Shown one piece after another: positions 15,501 through 34,400 of a stretch of DNA of 64,000 nucleotides (positions are counted from its first letter, which is position 1; every line of letters begins with the position of its first letter). The stretch covers positions 32,699,001 to 32,763,000 of the forward strand of contig JAMPIT010000566.1 in assembly GCA_026261815.1 (NCBI GenBank). Reading direction: 5' to 3'. The notes beneath the pieces are model-generated. The model was not told where the DNA came from. It saw only the letters and a list, made by a program, of their open reading frames with translations, and did no database searches. The DNA comes from Monarcha castaneiventris obscurior. Its lineage: Eukaryota; Chordata; Aves; Passeriformes; Monarchidae. The position numbers were made by a program, and so were the translations under genes.

Positions 15501-15791
15501 CATTTAGCAAAAAATCCCTTATTTCATGGCAACTCACCGATTTAAATCCTCAAGCTACAAAAATGTGGCAAAAAAAATATTTAAATGTTAGAGAGTCCAT
15601 ATTTTTACTTTACCTGGGACTATTCCATAGATCTCTTCTGCTATCCTGGCAGCTTCTTTTCTGTTGCCTTTAACAATATAGAAATGGGTCAGCAAAGCCA
15701 AGGAAATCTTAATTAATAGCTTGAAGCAAAACAAAGCAAAAATGGCAAAATAAATGTTGGTGAAAGAATGGAGTATAGAACTGCCCTCCAT
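3423..15791 (-). CDS. ASB11: ASB11, ankyrin repeat and SOCS box protein 11 (7 coding exons)
   Basis: Substrate receptor of an Elongin B/C-Cullin 5-Rbx2 ubiquitin ligase. In the literature ASB11 sits at the ER and targets proteins such as BIK and ribophorin 1. Coding exons, in transcript order: 15614-15791, 12533-12612, 9473-9580, 7857-8007, 7523-7657, 6408-6599 and 3423-3547. They sum to 969 nt, or 322 codons plus stop, with phases matching at every junction; the human protein is about 323 residues. The N-terminus has a hydrophobic segment (about residues 10-38), then six ankyrin repeats, among them SPLHDAAFQG, SALHEACLGG, TPLFNACCSG, SPIHEAIKRG, TPLYMACTYQ and TPLHVAARKS. The C-terminus is a SOCS box with an Elongin-binding half (LAQLCRLCIRKRLG) and a Cul5 half (LHLPEPLENFLLY). 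ASB9 was considered, but CTYQRTDCVKKLLELG and the membrane-type N-terminus fit ASB11. No frameshift or lost key residue was seen. Confidence 0.95.
3548..6407. other. ASB11 intron 6
   Basis: Spliced out between the last ankyrin exon and the SOCS-box exon. A short A run lies near 4200. Overlapping open frames on both strands around 4260-4626 have no recognisable domain. Nothing else was identified. Confidence 0.7.
6408..6599 (-). CDS. ASB11: ASB11 coding exon 6
   Basis: 192 nt from acceptor CACCCAAG to donor GAAG|GTAATG. It encodes the last ankyrin repeat (RLDTPLHVAARKSSVEIVVL) and the linker ending VEQALLLRE before the SOCS box. Confidence 0.94.
6600..7522. other. ASB11 intron 5
   Basis: Unremarkable intronic DNA. 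No repeat family or exon was recognised. Confidence 0.65.
7523..7657 (-). CDS. ASB11: ASB11 coding exon 5
   Basis: 135 nt from acceptor CCACAG to donor CTAG|GTACAC. It encodes HRECMETLLAHEVDIDQEDQ and then GTPLYMACTYQRTDCVKKLL. The sequence around TYQR and CVKKLLELG is diagnostic for ASB11 within the ASB family. Confidence 0.95.
   Translation of the reverse strand, partial: VTGSAWRPFWPTRWTLTKKTSSMEPLSTWLAPTRGQTASRSFWS
7857..8007 (-). CDS. ASB11: ASB11 coding exon 4
   Basis: 151 nt from acceptor GTTGCAG to donor AGAG|GTGACG, phase 0 in and 1 out. It encodes one full ankyrin repeat (GITPLFNACCSGSAACVSVL) and the start of the next (PSPIHEAIKRG). Confidence 0.95.
8008..9472. other. ASB11 intron 3
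   Basis: Contains a CR1-type fragment (8593-8692) and a G-rich run near 9167-9183. Nothing else was recognised. Confidence 0.65.
8593..8692 (-). mobile_element. CR1-type LINE 3' fragment
   Basis: The plus strand starts ATCACAGAATCACAGAAT and continues with TTGGAAGGGACTCC, then GGATCATGGAGCCCAACTC and a CCCTGCACAGGACACC block. This is the reverse complement of the 3' end of avian CR1-type elements, whose sense strand ends in repeats of the ATTCTGTGAT type. It is truncated to about 100 bp and has no coding part. Confidence 0.8.
9473..9580 (-). CDS. ASB11: ASB11 coding exon 3
   Basis: 108 nt, 36 whole codons, from acceptor ATTGCAG to donor CCAG|GTGAGT. It encodes an ankyrin repeat with the core RVSALHEACLGGHVACAKVL. 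Confidence 0.95.
9581..12532. other. ASB11 intron 2
   Basis: About 3 kb without a recognised exon or repeat family. It contains a (TA)n microsatellite at 10865-10880. Confidence 0.65.
10865..10880. repeat. (TA)n microsatellite
   Basis: A run of alternating T and A, about eight units, in ASB11 intron 2. A short TATATATAT run also occurs near 12229 in the same intron. Confidence 0.8.
12533..12612 (-). CDS. ASB11: ASB11 coding exon 2
   Basis: 80 nt between acceptor TTTCAG and donor CAG|GTAAAA. It encodes SWADRSPLHDAAFQGRLLSL plus KTLIAQ, the first ankyrin repeat. It was found by looking for the residues missing between exons 1 and 3; the phases (1 in, 0 out) fit. Confidence 0.93.
12613..15613. 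other. ASB11 intron 1
   Basis: No exon recognised. It contains a 16-base A run at 15042-15057 and a CA-rich patch near 14185-14222. Confidence 0.65.
15614..15791 (-). CDS. ASB11: ASB11 coding exon 1
   Basis: 59 codons plus 1 nt, starting MEGSSILHSF and ending before donor CCAG|GTAAAG. It encodes a hydrophobic stretch (IYFAIFALFCFKLLIKISLA) followed by the family-typical THFYIVKGNRKEAARIAEEI. I chose the Met at 15791 because it aligns with the start of mammalian ASB11. The frame stays open upstream to another Met at 15863, which would add 24 residues. Confidence 0.93.
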
Positions 15792-18700
15792 TTTGGTTTG
15801 CTCTTTGAATAGTTTCTCAGGTTGGCTAAGTTGCACTGGGCTATTCTTGGTATCATATGTCATCTATTTTAAACCCTTCAGGACCTGCTGTTCCTCAGTT
15901 ACCAAAAATACATCCTGGTTTTATTTGGTATGAGGTATTTGATACTAAATAACAATATCAAGGATAAGATATTTTGAACATCTCTGCATACAGGAAACAA
16001 ATCAGAAAATCCTTTCCAAACCTACATAAATGAGCACAAATTTTCAGACAGATGGTCTCCATGCAACCTGAAAGCCTATACATCCACATTAGATTTATTC
16101 TTCAAGGTAGCAGCTCCATTACAAAGACTGCATAGATAAAGTTGCAGAAATTGTTCAGAGGAGCTGCAAAAAGAATCCTTTTCTGTCTTTTCCATCTTGA
16201 TAACAGGCCTTGCTGGTACTCAGATACAGGACAAAGGCAAACATGTCAAAGAAAAGCATTATCATGAAAGAATTTGAAATAAACCCACATGTCCAAAGCC
16301 AGGACTAAGAAGTCAAAGTTGTTCTAGGAGGAGAAAAATACACTGAAATTGCACAATAAGAAACACATGATAACATACCTTTATTCCCATTACTCAGAGA
16401 TAAAGAATGGTGTCCATTGATATCTCTTGCAAACAGCATTCTCTGTTTTGAAAAAACAGAAATATTTTTACATTATCCTCTGCTGATTCAAAGGTGTAAT
16501 ATTTGAAATTGAACAAGATGCACCCTTTAACTGCCCTTTTTACTTTCTGAAGACACATGGCTTCCATAGAGAGCAAAGGTTTTTTCTGCATGTATTTAAT
16601 TGAATCTATGTAGAACAGCCCTTCTCTTTTTATCTTAAACTTTTACTTACTCCTATTTTCCTATATGCACCACAGAAGGAGGATTTATTTCTTACTTGAT
16701 TCCCCTCTTTGCCCAGGTTCTCTTAGCCTTCAATTCATACATCTGTCAAGGAAAAGAGCAGGATAACTCCTCTCTTAGAGATTCCAAAGAGATGGTGGAT
16801 ATGCACAAGGAAATTACACAGCAAATTACTTCGCTGGGCATTTTAGATTTGGCAATTTCTTTTGGTTTATAGAAATACATCTGGCTTAGTACCTTGCTGT
16901 CTTCAGTGCTCATCCCTCCCAGGAGCACTAAAATGCTATATAAAATATGTGCAGAGGATGAGATAAAACACCCCAAGCAATTTTCTCAAGTGAACCAATT
17001 TTTCTAAAATTCTGAATTAAACCAAGTTATTACATTCTTACCAATAACTTAACTCCTTACAAAAGTCTTACATCTACCTTTCCTTACACAGTAATATTGT
17101 ATACCTGTAGAAACTATAATACTTATGAATCCAAAAGAGGAAAATTTCCTGTTTTTAGTCACTTTAATACAGGACAAGGCAGCTGAAGATATGGATTATG
17201 TTACAAGTGAAGTTCAGTTAAGGAATCACAGTAAAACAGTTCATTCTGCTCAGCTGGGAAACAAAGAGGAGAAATTAGCAAGCAAAGGTGGGCCAAAACA
17301 AGGGGTGATCAGTCAGCCCAGAAAAATCTGAGATAGTGAAAACATTCCTCCCAAAGCCAGAGGAATAGCAAAAGCTGTAAAGAATAAAATGGAGGGGGCA
17401 GAGAAAGAGAACACATAAAAATATTAAGACCATTACAAAGTAAAGTCAGACTAAATGATGGAAAAATCTTTTTCTCGTAGGATTTACAAAACTGGCTTTA
17501 AGCACGACATAAGCACCTTTTAAGAGAAAAATCAGAAGACTGGCTTTTAGTTGCAAAGGAGACTCATTGATTTCTTTCACAATCAACCTGCTAGATGATA
17601 TGTAGAACTGTACATGTCCACAAAACTCTGAACAGTACAAGAATCTGGAGATCAGGTTTCCACTGAAATTCTCTTATCCCTAATGGAATAACACCAAAGA
17701 GCTCTTCAAGTGCTCTAAAAGCCATGAGAAAGTTTGACTGCTTGGAAGCAGTCAGAGGAACATGACTCTTCCAGAAGGACAAACTCTATTTGTGTAGCAG
17801 CAAAATCACCCTCCTGGCTTCAGAACAAGACAAATAAAGATTTTCAGTTAAATTATGATGTGAGTCATTTGAGAAAAACTTGTGTAATCTCTTAATCTGC
17901 TCTTAGTGTACAAGAGCACTAGGAAAATTACTGCAGTGGATGTAAAAGAAAATCAACAGTGGGAAGACAGCTGAACAGCATGGTGGGAAGTGTGAATGCT
18001 GGTGAAGGTGATGGTCGGGTAAACCACAGCAAGATTGGGCGTGATCACTTGGAAATCTCCTGTATTTTTGAAACCAGAGAGACAAGCAACATAGTGTAGG
18101 CATGAGAACAGGCAGAATACAACAGAAGAGCAATGACAGAGCAGAAGCAGGGATCTCATTGCTCTTCCCCTGCCCTTTTGAGCATCTTTGCTGTGAGCTG
18201 AATGAGGTAGATTATGCAACTCCATTAATGGACTTGAGTGAACAAGTCAGCCCCCTGTAGAAAAAACCACACCTCATTGAGAACTTCCACAAGATGCCCA
18301 AATGACTCTATGAACCACTCTTCCTTACCTCTAGGATAATTACTAAATTGTTCAATCAAAATATCCAAAAAATATATTAATCCTCCCAAAAAATTGCCAT
18401 GAGATGGTGAATTAATAGAAGTAGTTCAGCTGGATCCTCCAAAGAACTGGAAAGGTAGTGTTTATATATGGATAGTTTACAAACATGCAAGGAATAAGCA
18501 GGAAAAAAAAGGCAATTCAGTTTAGAAAACAACTCATTTTCAATAAGGTTCACCTTAACTTTATCCAACTTTTAGGGAGAAATGTCAGATGTGACCTGAA
18601 GAATTTGGCAAGGAAATAAAAATTAGAGGGATCCTCATCTCAAAGAAATTCAAAGAGGGATTGGTCTATTCTTACGCTACACACACTTTGAATTATAGCA

Positions 18701-21700
18701 GTATATTTCCAATGCATATAGTTGGGAGTAGAATATCAAATGTATTCAATCAAAGAGTCAGAAACACTCAAACAGAAGAGACGAGAACAAAGACGTCCAT
18801 ACAGAGCTCAGCTACTTCTTTTTTATCAATTTGATCTAGTAAATGACACCACTTCCCATACAAGCCTTGTCTCATTTGCATCCTTAGGTCAGCACACTTA
18901 CAACACTCCTGCTTTTAAAAAGCAATGCAGAGAGTGACCCACAGGTTGCTCTCAAGCCAGTGTGGAATTCGTCTCACCTATCTGCCACCCATCACACCGG
19001 GGAGGGTCTGGTTATCGACACTCCTGCTGCTGCCTGGGCAGGGAGACAGCAAATTGCAGCAAGCACTTAATTTTCCCTGTCTGCAGCCAGTGTTCCCAGG
19101 AAATGCACCAGTCCCTCCTGCTGAAACAACCAGCCTGAAGAACCAGCATGTACAAGACAACCAGTCAAGCACAGTTAAAGTTCGACGAATCCCGCACAAG
19201 CAGCATCTCCAGTTATGACAGTGTTGAAGCATGTCAGGATCTGAAAGCAACCTAATCTACCTCCTAGGTTTGTAAGAAAAAGGTTAAATTGGGTAAAATA
19301 ATACACTCAGATGCATAACCACATCCTGCCTTTAGTTTTGTTCCCTTAAAAAAATACCCACTTATCTATGCCAGTGCCGAAGTCATTAGGGAAAACTGTG
19401 GAAGTCGACGTACTACCCAGTGTCATGATGCACAGCAAATATCATGAGAGCAGTTTAATGATAGCAATTAAACACTAAAAATATTGAAATATTTTTAATT
19501 TTAAACCCCCAAAATATTAAACCATTTTGAGATTGATTATTTTTTTATCTATTTATATAAAGTCTGTATTTTACTAACACAGAAAACACCAGAAAGACAT
19601 TTACAATTCATTTTTAAAAGCCTAAGCATGTATTAAAAAGGGGACTAGTGAAGAGAAATAAATATCAAAAAGGGAAAAACATAAACAGATGCTGAAAAAC
19701 TTGACCACAAAAAAGGTAAATTACAGTGTATTTGCCTTCTTACAGATCTATCCACACCCACTAAAACACAGTCTGAAAGACTAATCTTACATCCATACTT
19801 TACTTGATGCTTATATGGTGTATTGTATGGTTTAACCTACAATTTTCAATTATCAACACCTTAATTCACAGTGTCTGCACATAATGCATTGGAAACAACA
19901 TTTCTCCTTGTGCCTGGGGAGGACCTTCTATACAGGTCTTCCTCCTCCTCCTTCACACCAGAGGCTCTGCCCTGTGCAAGACATTGCTTAATTAGCATCA
20001 CTCTCTTTGCTAACATTTCCCTGCTATTTCACAATGATCAAATGTTACCTACAAGCACGACGGAAACATTTTAATTTTTTAACTAGTTATTTCTATTAAC
20101 GTCTAACCACACTCATTATCTCAGTAATTTGTTTTCAGTATTCTGATAGTTTTATTTTACCTTTTTCATGTTACCCAGTGATGCTTTGTAAAACTGTAAA
20201 TGTTTCTGTGACATCACCCTTTACTCCTCTGCACAAGGCCAGTAAGCAAATCACTCCCACAGAGTTCTGCATAATACAAGTGGTGTTGAGAAACCATCTG
20301 TGGGTTATGTTTGTATGGCAGCTTGTACAGAATGATTTTTAGTAATCACCTTTCTCATAAGAAGTCCAAGAACCAGTGATGGACAGCAGCACTATGCTGT
20401 GTATTTCTGTATTTTCTAATTATATGTTCCCACAGAATAATGAAATGTATCCATTCTTTATGGAAAGGTAAATAAACCTCTAGATAAAACTTTACACTGG
20501 TCTTGTAAACAAGACTATAACAAGGTTTTATTAAGTTATTCATAAGTACACAATGTTCCAAAAAAGAAAAAAGTGTTTTGAATAGATACACACAATCCCT
20601 TTCATTTGTGTTTGCAGATGTTGCAGGAAACCAAACCGAAATAAGAGACAACAAACAACGTATTATTAAAAATACACATATATATACATTTCCCTGGAGT
20701 GACAATCAGTATTTTTGGAAAGTTGTTAGAAATTTGAATGCTTGAATAAAAAAAAAAAAAAAAACTTAGAAAAGTAAAATATTAGCTTAATTCCACCCAC
20801 TTATCCTTAACACTTGTGGCACTGTTTTAGATGACCTCCACTTTTAATGCAGAGTTCGAAAAACTCAAATTGTAGTATTACACACTGTATGTTACACACC
20901 AAAGGCTAAAAATTCTAGTAAAAGAAAATAGACTTTATATATGGCAATTATTTACATTATCTTTCTGTGTTTCATGAAAATATGTTCAATGAAATTATAA
21001 AATCCTTGTGTATTACATCTCTACCCAAACAAGATGAATTTGGCAGAAGTAGTGTGTTAAATACTACCCTTCAAAGGTTTGGAAACAGTATTTTAATATT
21101 GCACAGTTTTAATATTAATACAGTGTCTGACAGCACACAATACTCCAGAGTCATAATATAGTAAGCTTATCATCATTAGTGATGCTTGAAAAATTAACCC
21201 AGTGCATCAGACAAGGGGCAATTTTAGAGGTGGTTGACACAAATGAAAGAAATGCCTCTTCTCACACACATTGGCACAATGCTCTGCTGCCTCTTGCCCC
21301 ACGCACACATCACTCAGGGCTCCTCACAGATGCCACTTCTCTTTGTCTCTTCATGAAAAGCACAGCCACTGGTTATTTCCACTTAAGGGTTACCTTCCCA
21401 AGATGTCACCTGCAGAACCTGCCAGACAGTGTCTCTGATGTGGACGAGGTGAAATCATTCACCCTGACCACTGTTCCCCCCAGAGATGGAATGAAATGCC
21501 ACTTTGGTCATAAGTAAGGGGAAGGAGAAAGAGAAGCGGGGGGAAGAAGGGATGGGTGAGTGGGAGAGAGCAAGTAAGCACAAGTGTGCTTGTTAAGCCC
21601 TTCACAGATTTTGCTCTCACACACACTGGTTACTTCACACTTTGGCACAGTCTGCTGGAAGTTTTCAGGCCTGAGATGTTTCTGAAGGCTGTATTATCTC

Positions 21701-22434
21701 TAAATAATACTATTTCTTCACCTACGTAATGAAAAACAAAAGCCACTACAAGCTTTACATCACTTTTCACACATGTAAGTGAACAGGACAAATTTAGCAC
21801 CTCTGAAAATATCAGAAAATCATCATGGAATTTTGATTTAGCAACAGGATGAGCAACTCTGAGTAGGGAAGAACTTCAAAATAATAATGCTATGCAAGCA
21901 AAACAATGTCTCTGGGACACAACTGCTAGAACTAAGTCTCTGAAATTTACATGGTAATGGACTTTATGACTAATTTCAAGTGCCATTTTCATCTTAGGAG
22001 AAAAAAAGTGTATTTTGTCAGGTTTTTAATTATTTTGAAAGAAGTCTTAAAATAAATATCACAGTAAATATCAGGGATTAGCAGGAACTACAGTAAGCTA
22101 ATAATTTTTGTGTTTCGCTTTCCCAAACACTGTAAGTCCTCTCTGCAATGTTCAAGTTTTCAAGAAAAATCTTGTATTTTTGTTTCCAAGGCTTCTGACA
22201 CATATAAAAAACCCATGTTCTCCTCCCAGATTTAAGTGCAAAAGAGAAGCCTATAAATCTGCGTGAATCCAAAACTGAATTTTAAACATCATCCTAAATT
22301 GAGGTAGCACATTGAACTAAGTTTCTTTCCAAGAACTTCAGAAAGAAATTAAGGAATTTTAAGAGTAATGTCTCTGTCAGCACGCATTAAAACCTTTAGT
22401 GACTGATGCATTCTTCCCTCTCCACTTGAGCAAT
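15792..22434. other. Intergenic: ASB11 upstream region and PIGA 3' UTR
   Basis: Holds the ASB11 5' UTR and promoter (unmapped) next to 15791, and the PIGA 3' UTR next to 22434. A minus-strand AATAAA at 20527-20532 could end a PIGA 3' UTR of about 1.9 kb, but nearer variant signals such as ATTAAA near 22023 cannot be excluded. A plus-strand AATAAA runs into 17 A's at 20748-20764. It is A/T-rich overall, with no coding exon recognised. Confidence 0.6.
20527..20532 (-). terminator. Candidate PIGA polyadenylation signal
   Basis: AATAAA on the minus strand, about 1.9 kb after the PIGA stop codon. Mammalian PIGA has a 3' UTR of roughly that order. The assignment rests on motif and position only. 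Confidence 0.25.
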
Positions 22435-29246
<6,812 letters not shown>

Positions 29247-29417
29247 CTCCCCATGGCCCGGCCACCGCCGCGGCCCCGCCCGCCCGCGGCGCCGGCGCAG
29301 CCAATCAGCGCCCGGTGCTGCGTCACGCGGGAAAAGCAGCGCCAATCGCCGCGCGGGAAGCAGCGCGAGAGGGCCCCGCCCCCGCCCCGCCCCCTTGAGC
29401 CCGCCCCGCTCCCGGCC

Positions 29418-30255
29418 CCGCCCCATCCCTCATCCCGGGATCCCGCCCTGCTCCATCCCTCATCCCGGCCCCGCCCCATCCCTCATCCCGGGATCCCGCC
29501 CTGCTCCATCCCTCATCCCGGCCCCGCCCCATCCCTCATCCCGGGATCCGCCCCATCCCTCATCCCGGGATCCGCCCCATCCCTCATCCCGGGATCCCGC
29601 CCTGCTCCATCCCTCATCCCGGGATCCCGCCCCCCATCCCTCATCCCGGGATCCCGCCCTCCCCACCCTCATCCCGGCCCGCCCCATCCCTCCCGGGATC
29701 CGCCCCATCCCTCATCCCGGGATCCGCCCCATCCCTCATCCCGGGATCCCGCCCTGCTCCATCCCTCATCCCGGGATCCGCCCCATCCCTCATCCCGGGA
29801 TCCCGCCCTGCTCCATCCCTCATCCCGGCCCCGCCCCATCCCTCTTCCCGGGATCCCGCCCTGCTCCATCCCTCATCCCGGGACCCCGCCCTGCTCCATC
29901 CCTCATCCTGGGATCCGCCCCATCCCTCATCCTGGGATCCCGCCCTGCTCCATTCCTCACGCCGGGATCCGCCCCATCCCTCATCCCGGGATCCGCCCCA
30001 TCCCTCATCCTGGGATCCGCCACATCCCTCATCCCGGGATCCGCCCCATCCCTCATCCCGGGATCCCTCCCGCTCCATCCCTCATCCCGGCATCCCGCCC
30101 CGCACCCGGGATCCCGCCCCGTTCCCGGTCCCGTCCCATCCCTCATCTCGGGATCCCACCCCACTCCCGCATCCCGGGATCCCGCCCCGTTCCCGGTCCC
30201 GTCGCATCCCTCATCTCGGGATCCCACCCCACTCCCGCATCCCGGGATCCCGCCG
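29418..30255. repeat. GC-rich minisatellite beside the PIGA promoter
   Basis: Tandem array with two main unit lengths, 24 and 30 bp. All units share the core CCATCCCTCATCCCGGGATC and differ by an inserted CCCTGCT-type segment. I count roughly 25 units by eye, some degenerate (CTCTTCCC, CTCATCCTGG). Each core contains the perfect 10-bp palindrome ATCCCGGGAT. At 30108-30243 the array changes to a 68-bp higher-order unit repeated twice with about one difference. Because 24 and 30 are multiples of 3, stop codons are absent from several frames on both strands, so open frames up to 494 codons here are artefacts. Confidence 0.95.
30108..30243. repeat. 68-bp higher-order tandem repeat
   Basis: Two direct copies (30108-30175 and 30176-30243) and the start of a third. 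Each holds GTTCCCGGTCCCGTC, then the CATCCCTCATCTCGGGATCC variant and CACCCCACTCCCGCATCCC. The two copies differ at one base that I can see (GTCC against GTCG), so the duplication is recent or kept homogeneous. Confidence 0.85.
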
Positions 30256-31414
30256 CTTTCCCGGCCCCAGGCACCGAGGGCACTGCGCTAATGCAGCACG
30301 ATGTCCTTGCTGTGATGGGGAGCCCGTCCCGGACGGTTGTTGTCAAAAAAGTGTAGTCCGGAGCTATTGAAAAAAAGTGCCCTGAATGCCGTATTCAGGG
30401 ATGGGATTGCCTCGAAATTCCAAAGGCTTTGCTCTGCCCCCAGTGGAGAAGCTGTTCTGGTGTGTTTGGCTCAGTAGTAGCTGGAGCTCCCGAAATGTTC
30501 TAGACACTTCTGCTACAAGTGCTGAAAGCCTGCTGTCTCTAAATGAAAATAAATAAAACATGATTTTTACAGACGGTCCAGGAGCTCGAACACTGGGAAG
30601 GGAGCTGGGCTGGCATCACTTGGCTGTGTATTTCTGGTCTTCTCAAGGAGCATTACCATCAGCCTTTTTTTGCAGCTCCAACACTATCCTGACTGCTGCT
30701 GGCTGCCAAGAAGGGTGTTCATGCCTTTCGTATATATTCCCAAAATTATGTGTGGCAGCTCCTTCTTCTTGCCAAGATTTCTGATATGAATTTTGTCTGA
30801 TTTGATTCGGTCATCACACCTATGCAAATGTGTTTATTGTGAGTGACAGTACAAGCTGACCTAGGCTGGACGGCTGGCTGGATTCCTGTTAGACTGAAGC
30901 TTGGACAGGCATGGTTTGGAGGCACTGATCCCAAGAAGGACTAAAGAGGAAATCAGGCATTTCATTCTGGGGATTGAAAGATATGCAAGATCCTACTGTG
31001 TTGAGTAAGAAAAGCATTGCTCATTGATTGAGTTTTTCTCATGTGTTCAGAAAGGCAGGACCAGGGCTGGCAAATCTGATTTCATCATCAGGTGCTTCTC
31101 TGGCATGGCAAGAACCTGAATTTCAGGATGGGAAGCTGAGTGTGAGGCCAGAAGAGGGGAAGCTTCTCACCAGCAACAGCAGGGTGTGAAAGAAGAGTTT
31201 TGAGAAGCAGGAGTTTGTAGGGATCCTAGTTCTCAGAAGAAACTGTAACCTGAGTGGGAAGCTGTGGCCTTTAATTGGATCTAAGAAAAAGCCACCAAAG
31301 TAGAGCCAGAAGGAGGAACACCCTTGGAGGTTTCCCACTGCAGCACCCCATGATGTGAGCTCTGGTAAATGATGATTGTGACCTCCCTTTCTGTCACACT
31401 GCCCTGAAGAAACT

Positions 31415-31469
31415 AGCTGTCAAGTCACTCCAATTTTAGCTGTCAAATCACTCCAATTTTAGCTGTCAA
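31415..31469. repeat. 23-bp tandem repeat
   Basis: About 2.4 copies of a unit beginning AGCTGTCAAGTCACTCC and ending AATTTT. The second copy has one change (CAAATCACTCC) and the third is cut after AGCTGTCAA. Confidence 0.9.
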
Positions 31470-34400
31470 GAAAACAATGCTTATGATTTTAACTGTTTGG
31501 AAAATTATTTTTTTAGATTAGTTCTTCATCTGTGTTCTCTACAGAAGTTGTAATTCTTGGTATGCAAGCTTAAAAAATTTAAAGAGAAATCCTAACTGAT
31601 ATATGACACAGCAGCCCCTTTCTTTACTTTCCCAGCAGTTGGTCATAGGCTCTGGATGTCTTTCTGAAGGAGATCACAGATGGTGGCCAAGCCTTCATGC
31701 CTTTGGCCTGGCATGTTGGCTTTGGTGGTCTGACATCTGTGTTCTTCATTAAATGTGTCTAGTTGAGCTTAATGTCACACCTGTCAGTGGTCCAGTCAAT
31801 TCCCCTGTATCAGCAGCCTTCTTCTGTTGTCATGTTCAAGGGACCTTGAATAATTTGTCCACAGAGGAGCCTAGGAAAAACCTCAATGGAAATGAAAGAA
31901 TCTTTGCCACTGCCAGGTTGAAAAAGGTGCTGCTAAATTTTCTCTCCACAGCTGGTTCACAAGGATGGGATAACACACACTTTTCCCTGGCTGTGGTGTT
32001 GTGTTATTTGTTCATTAAATTTTCACAGATCCTGGTTGTATCCAAAGTCTATCCTGCCCTGATCTGAGGTGAAGCTAATACTGAAGGGACCAACAGCTGA
32101 AGAAAGAATCAGATCTTCTTACTTTCTAAATGCCTGCACTCCATATATTCACTCCCTCACTTAAAGCACATACAAGGTCAGAGTGAGACTGTAGGATAAA
32201 TAGAGTAGAGAGTAAAGATGTAAAACCTGTGACAGCAGAGTAATTGCCACTTCCAAGCCTGGTCCTTGAATGCTCTCTAAAGCATCTCATAAATTGAGTT
32301 AATGGAGAGAGAAGATGGAGGACACTTAAGGAGACTCCTGTGTCGATGGCAGCAGATGCCATCGTGCCTCAAGGAGACCTCTTCAATGTTCTTGAAAATA
32401 CAGGAAAACTTTCTGCCAAGTACTCTGCGCTTTCATCTCCCACTCGGCCTCCTCTCAGGTTAAATTTGCCACTCTGTTCCCCAGCCTGGTGCATGATATT
32501 GCTCTTATTCCATGTCTTTATGGAGCAAAGACTGTCACTCGTTGGTGAAGTGGCTTTGCTGTGTGTTATAAGCTGGTGTATTAAATTAATGCATTTATTT
32601 ACATTTAATAAGCCTAAAGCATGCACATTTATTATTACAAAACAATAATAATTGACAAAAAAAAGCTGTCAGTTGTTCACTGAGTGCTTCACAACAGAGC
32701 TGTGAAGCAGTGCTGCTCTAGAGCCTGATGCTGTGACAAGGGAGCCCTAGTGCTCCTGGAAGAGAAATCTGGGGACATGGAATAGTGGTGTGAGACTGCA
32801 CAACTGGCTTGCAGTGAAGGACATTTTCTTTTCATGATTCAGGAAAGCAGAAACTGTTGGAAGCCACAAATGAAGAACATCAGTAAAAATTAGTGTTGCT
32901 GAATGGAGAATATTGCCTATACATGCAGCATAAACTGAGACTGTTTAGTGAAACCAAGAAGGAGAGAGCCAGAGACAGCCACACACCCTGTTTGAAAAAT
33001 GACAGTGTTTGCATTTTTTGATCCTGCTGGAATTAAATAGGCTCCAAAACAAGGAGGAAAGTAGTATTTGGAGTTGTTCCTCTGAAGAAAGAGGACGAAT
33101 TGTCCTTCCATTTAGTTTACTTTTACAGGGTAAAGCTGGAGAGCCTGTCATTTCACAGATCCTTGCACAGAGGGAGTGAGTGTCCAAGTGTCTACCTCAG
33201 CAGCTGGTTTTTGATGCTAGGAAATAACAACAGGATCTAATAGATTTCTGTAATACCTTAGAAAGGTTGGTTTGGCCTGGTTTCTACTGCATACAGGCAA
33301 TCTCATTACCTGGCTGCAATAGCTCACATAAAGCAGCCAGGAAAAATCATGGTTTTCTCATTCAAGCACCTGGGTTTTCCTACTCATGGAATCCCACAGA
33401 AGCTGGCTGAAATTGCTTGTTAATGTATTTCTAAAATACAGGTTTCGAGTTGAAGGCTTAACAAACCGCAGTGCAGTCTGTGAAGGAAATTACCATTAAA
33501 CACAAACTGGAGAAAGGCCTTCTTTTCTTGCAGCCAAATTTCTCTCTTAGATGCCAGAAAATGAGATGGTTTTCCATTTTACGGACACTTCTCCCTTCCA
33601 AGCAGTTTGGAATTCATCTGTGGGAGAGGAATTTGCTAGCAGAAGGGAGAAGTTGACTGGCAAGGCTGGAGGCTGCGCGTGTTGGCTCTCACGTGTGTGT
33701 AACCTGTGCCTCTCATGCATGCCCCAAGGTCTCAATCACTTGCTCATCCTCTGCAGACTATAGTGCTCTTCCATCCCATAGCCCAGAGCGTTCCCTTTCC
33801 TGTCAAATCAGGTCAGTGAAGGTGAAGAAGAGCATGAGGGCTTGGGAGCAGCCAAAGGATATATACCAGAAGTAGCTTCCAGTCCTCTGGGCTTACAAAC
33901 ATTTTACATTCCTTAGCAGGACGTAGGACAGGACAGTTGCTCGCAGTGCATTGGCCATTACTGAGAATAATCCTTTTACACCACCTGTGAGTGAATCATT
34001 CACCACTCCCATGCAGGATCCATTCTAGTACCTGAACACTTGGTCTCTGGTCCTTCCTGGTCCCTAGCAGGAGCAGTCATGGCAAACAAAGCCTGGATGG
34101 TGCTTGTCTTCCACCTTCTCAGCCAAGGCAGTGATCCAGCTTAAGTACTCCTCAAATGGGGCAGAAAAAATTCCTGGGCACACAGTGCAAAGTGATGTCT
34201 GTTCTTATCCTGACATTTTAAGTCTGTCAGAAGGACTGGTTGCTTTTGTACTGGCAGACCTGGGGGACATCTGTCCTGCAGCCAGCATACAACCACTATC
34301 AACTCTCTAACAAGCCCTCTGACTAATTTGACAGAAATACAATTCTGCCTGTGTCTGATTTGGATCAAATGATTTACAGTAACACACAGATCTGGTGTCT

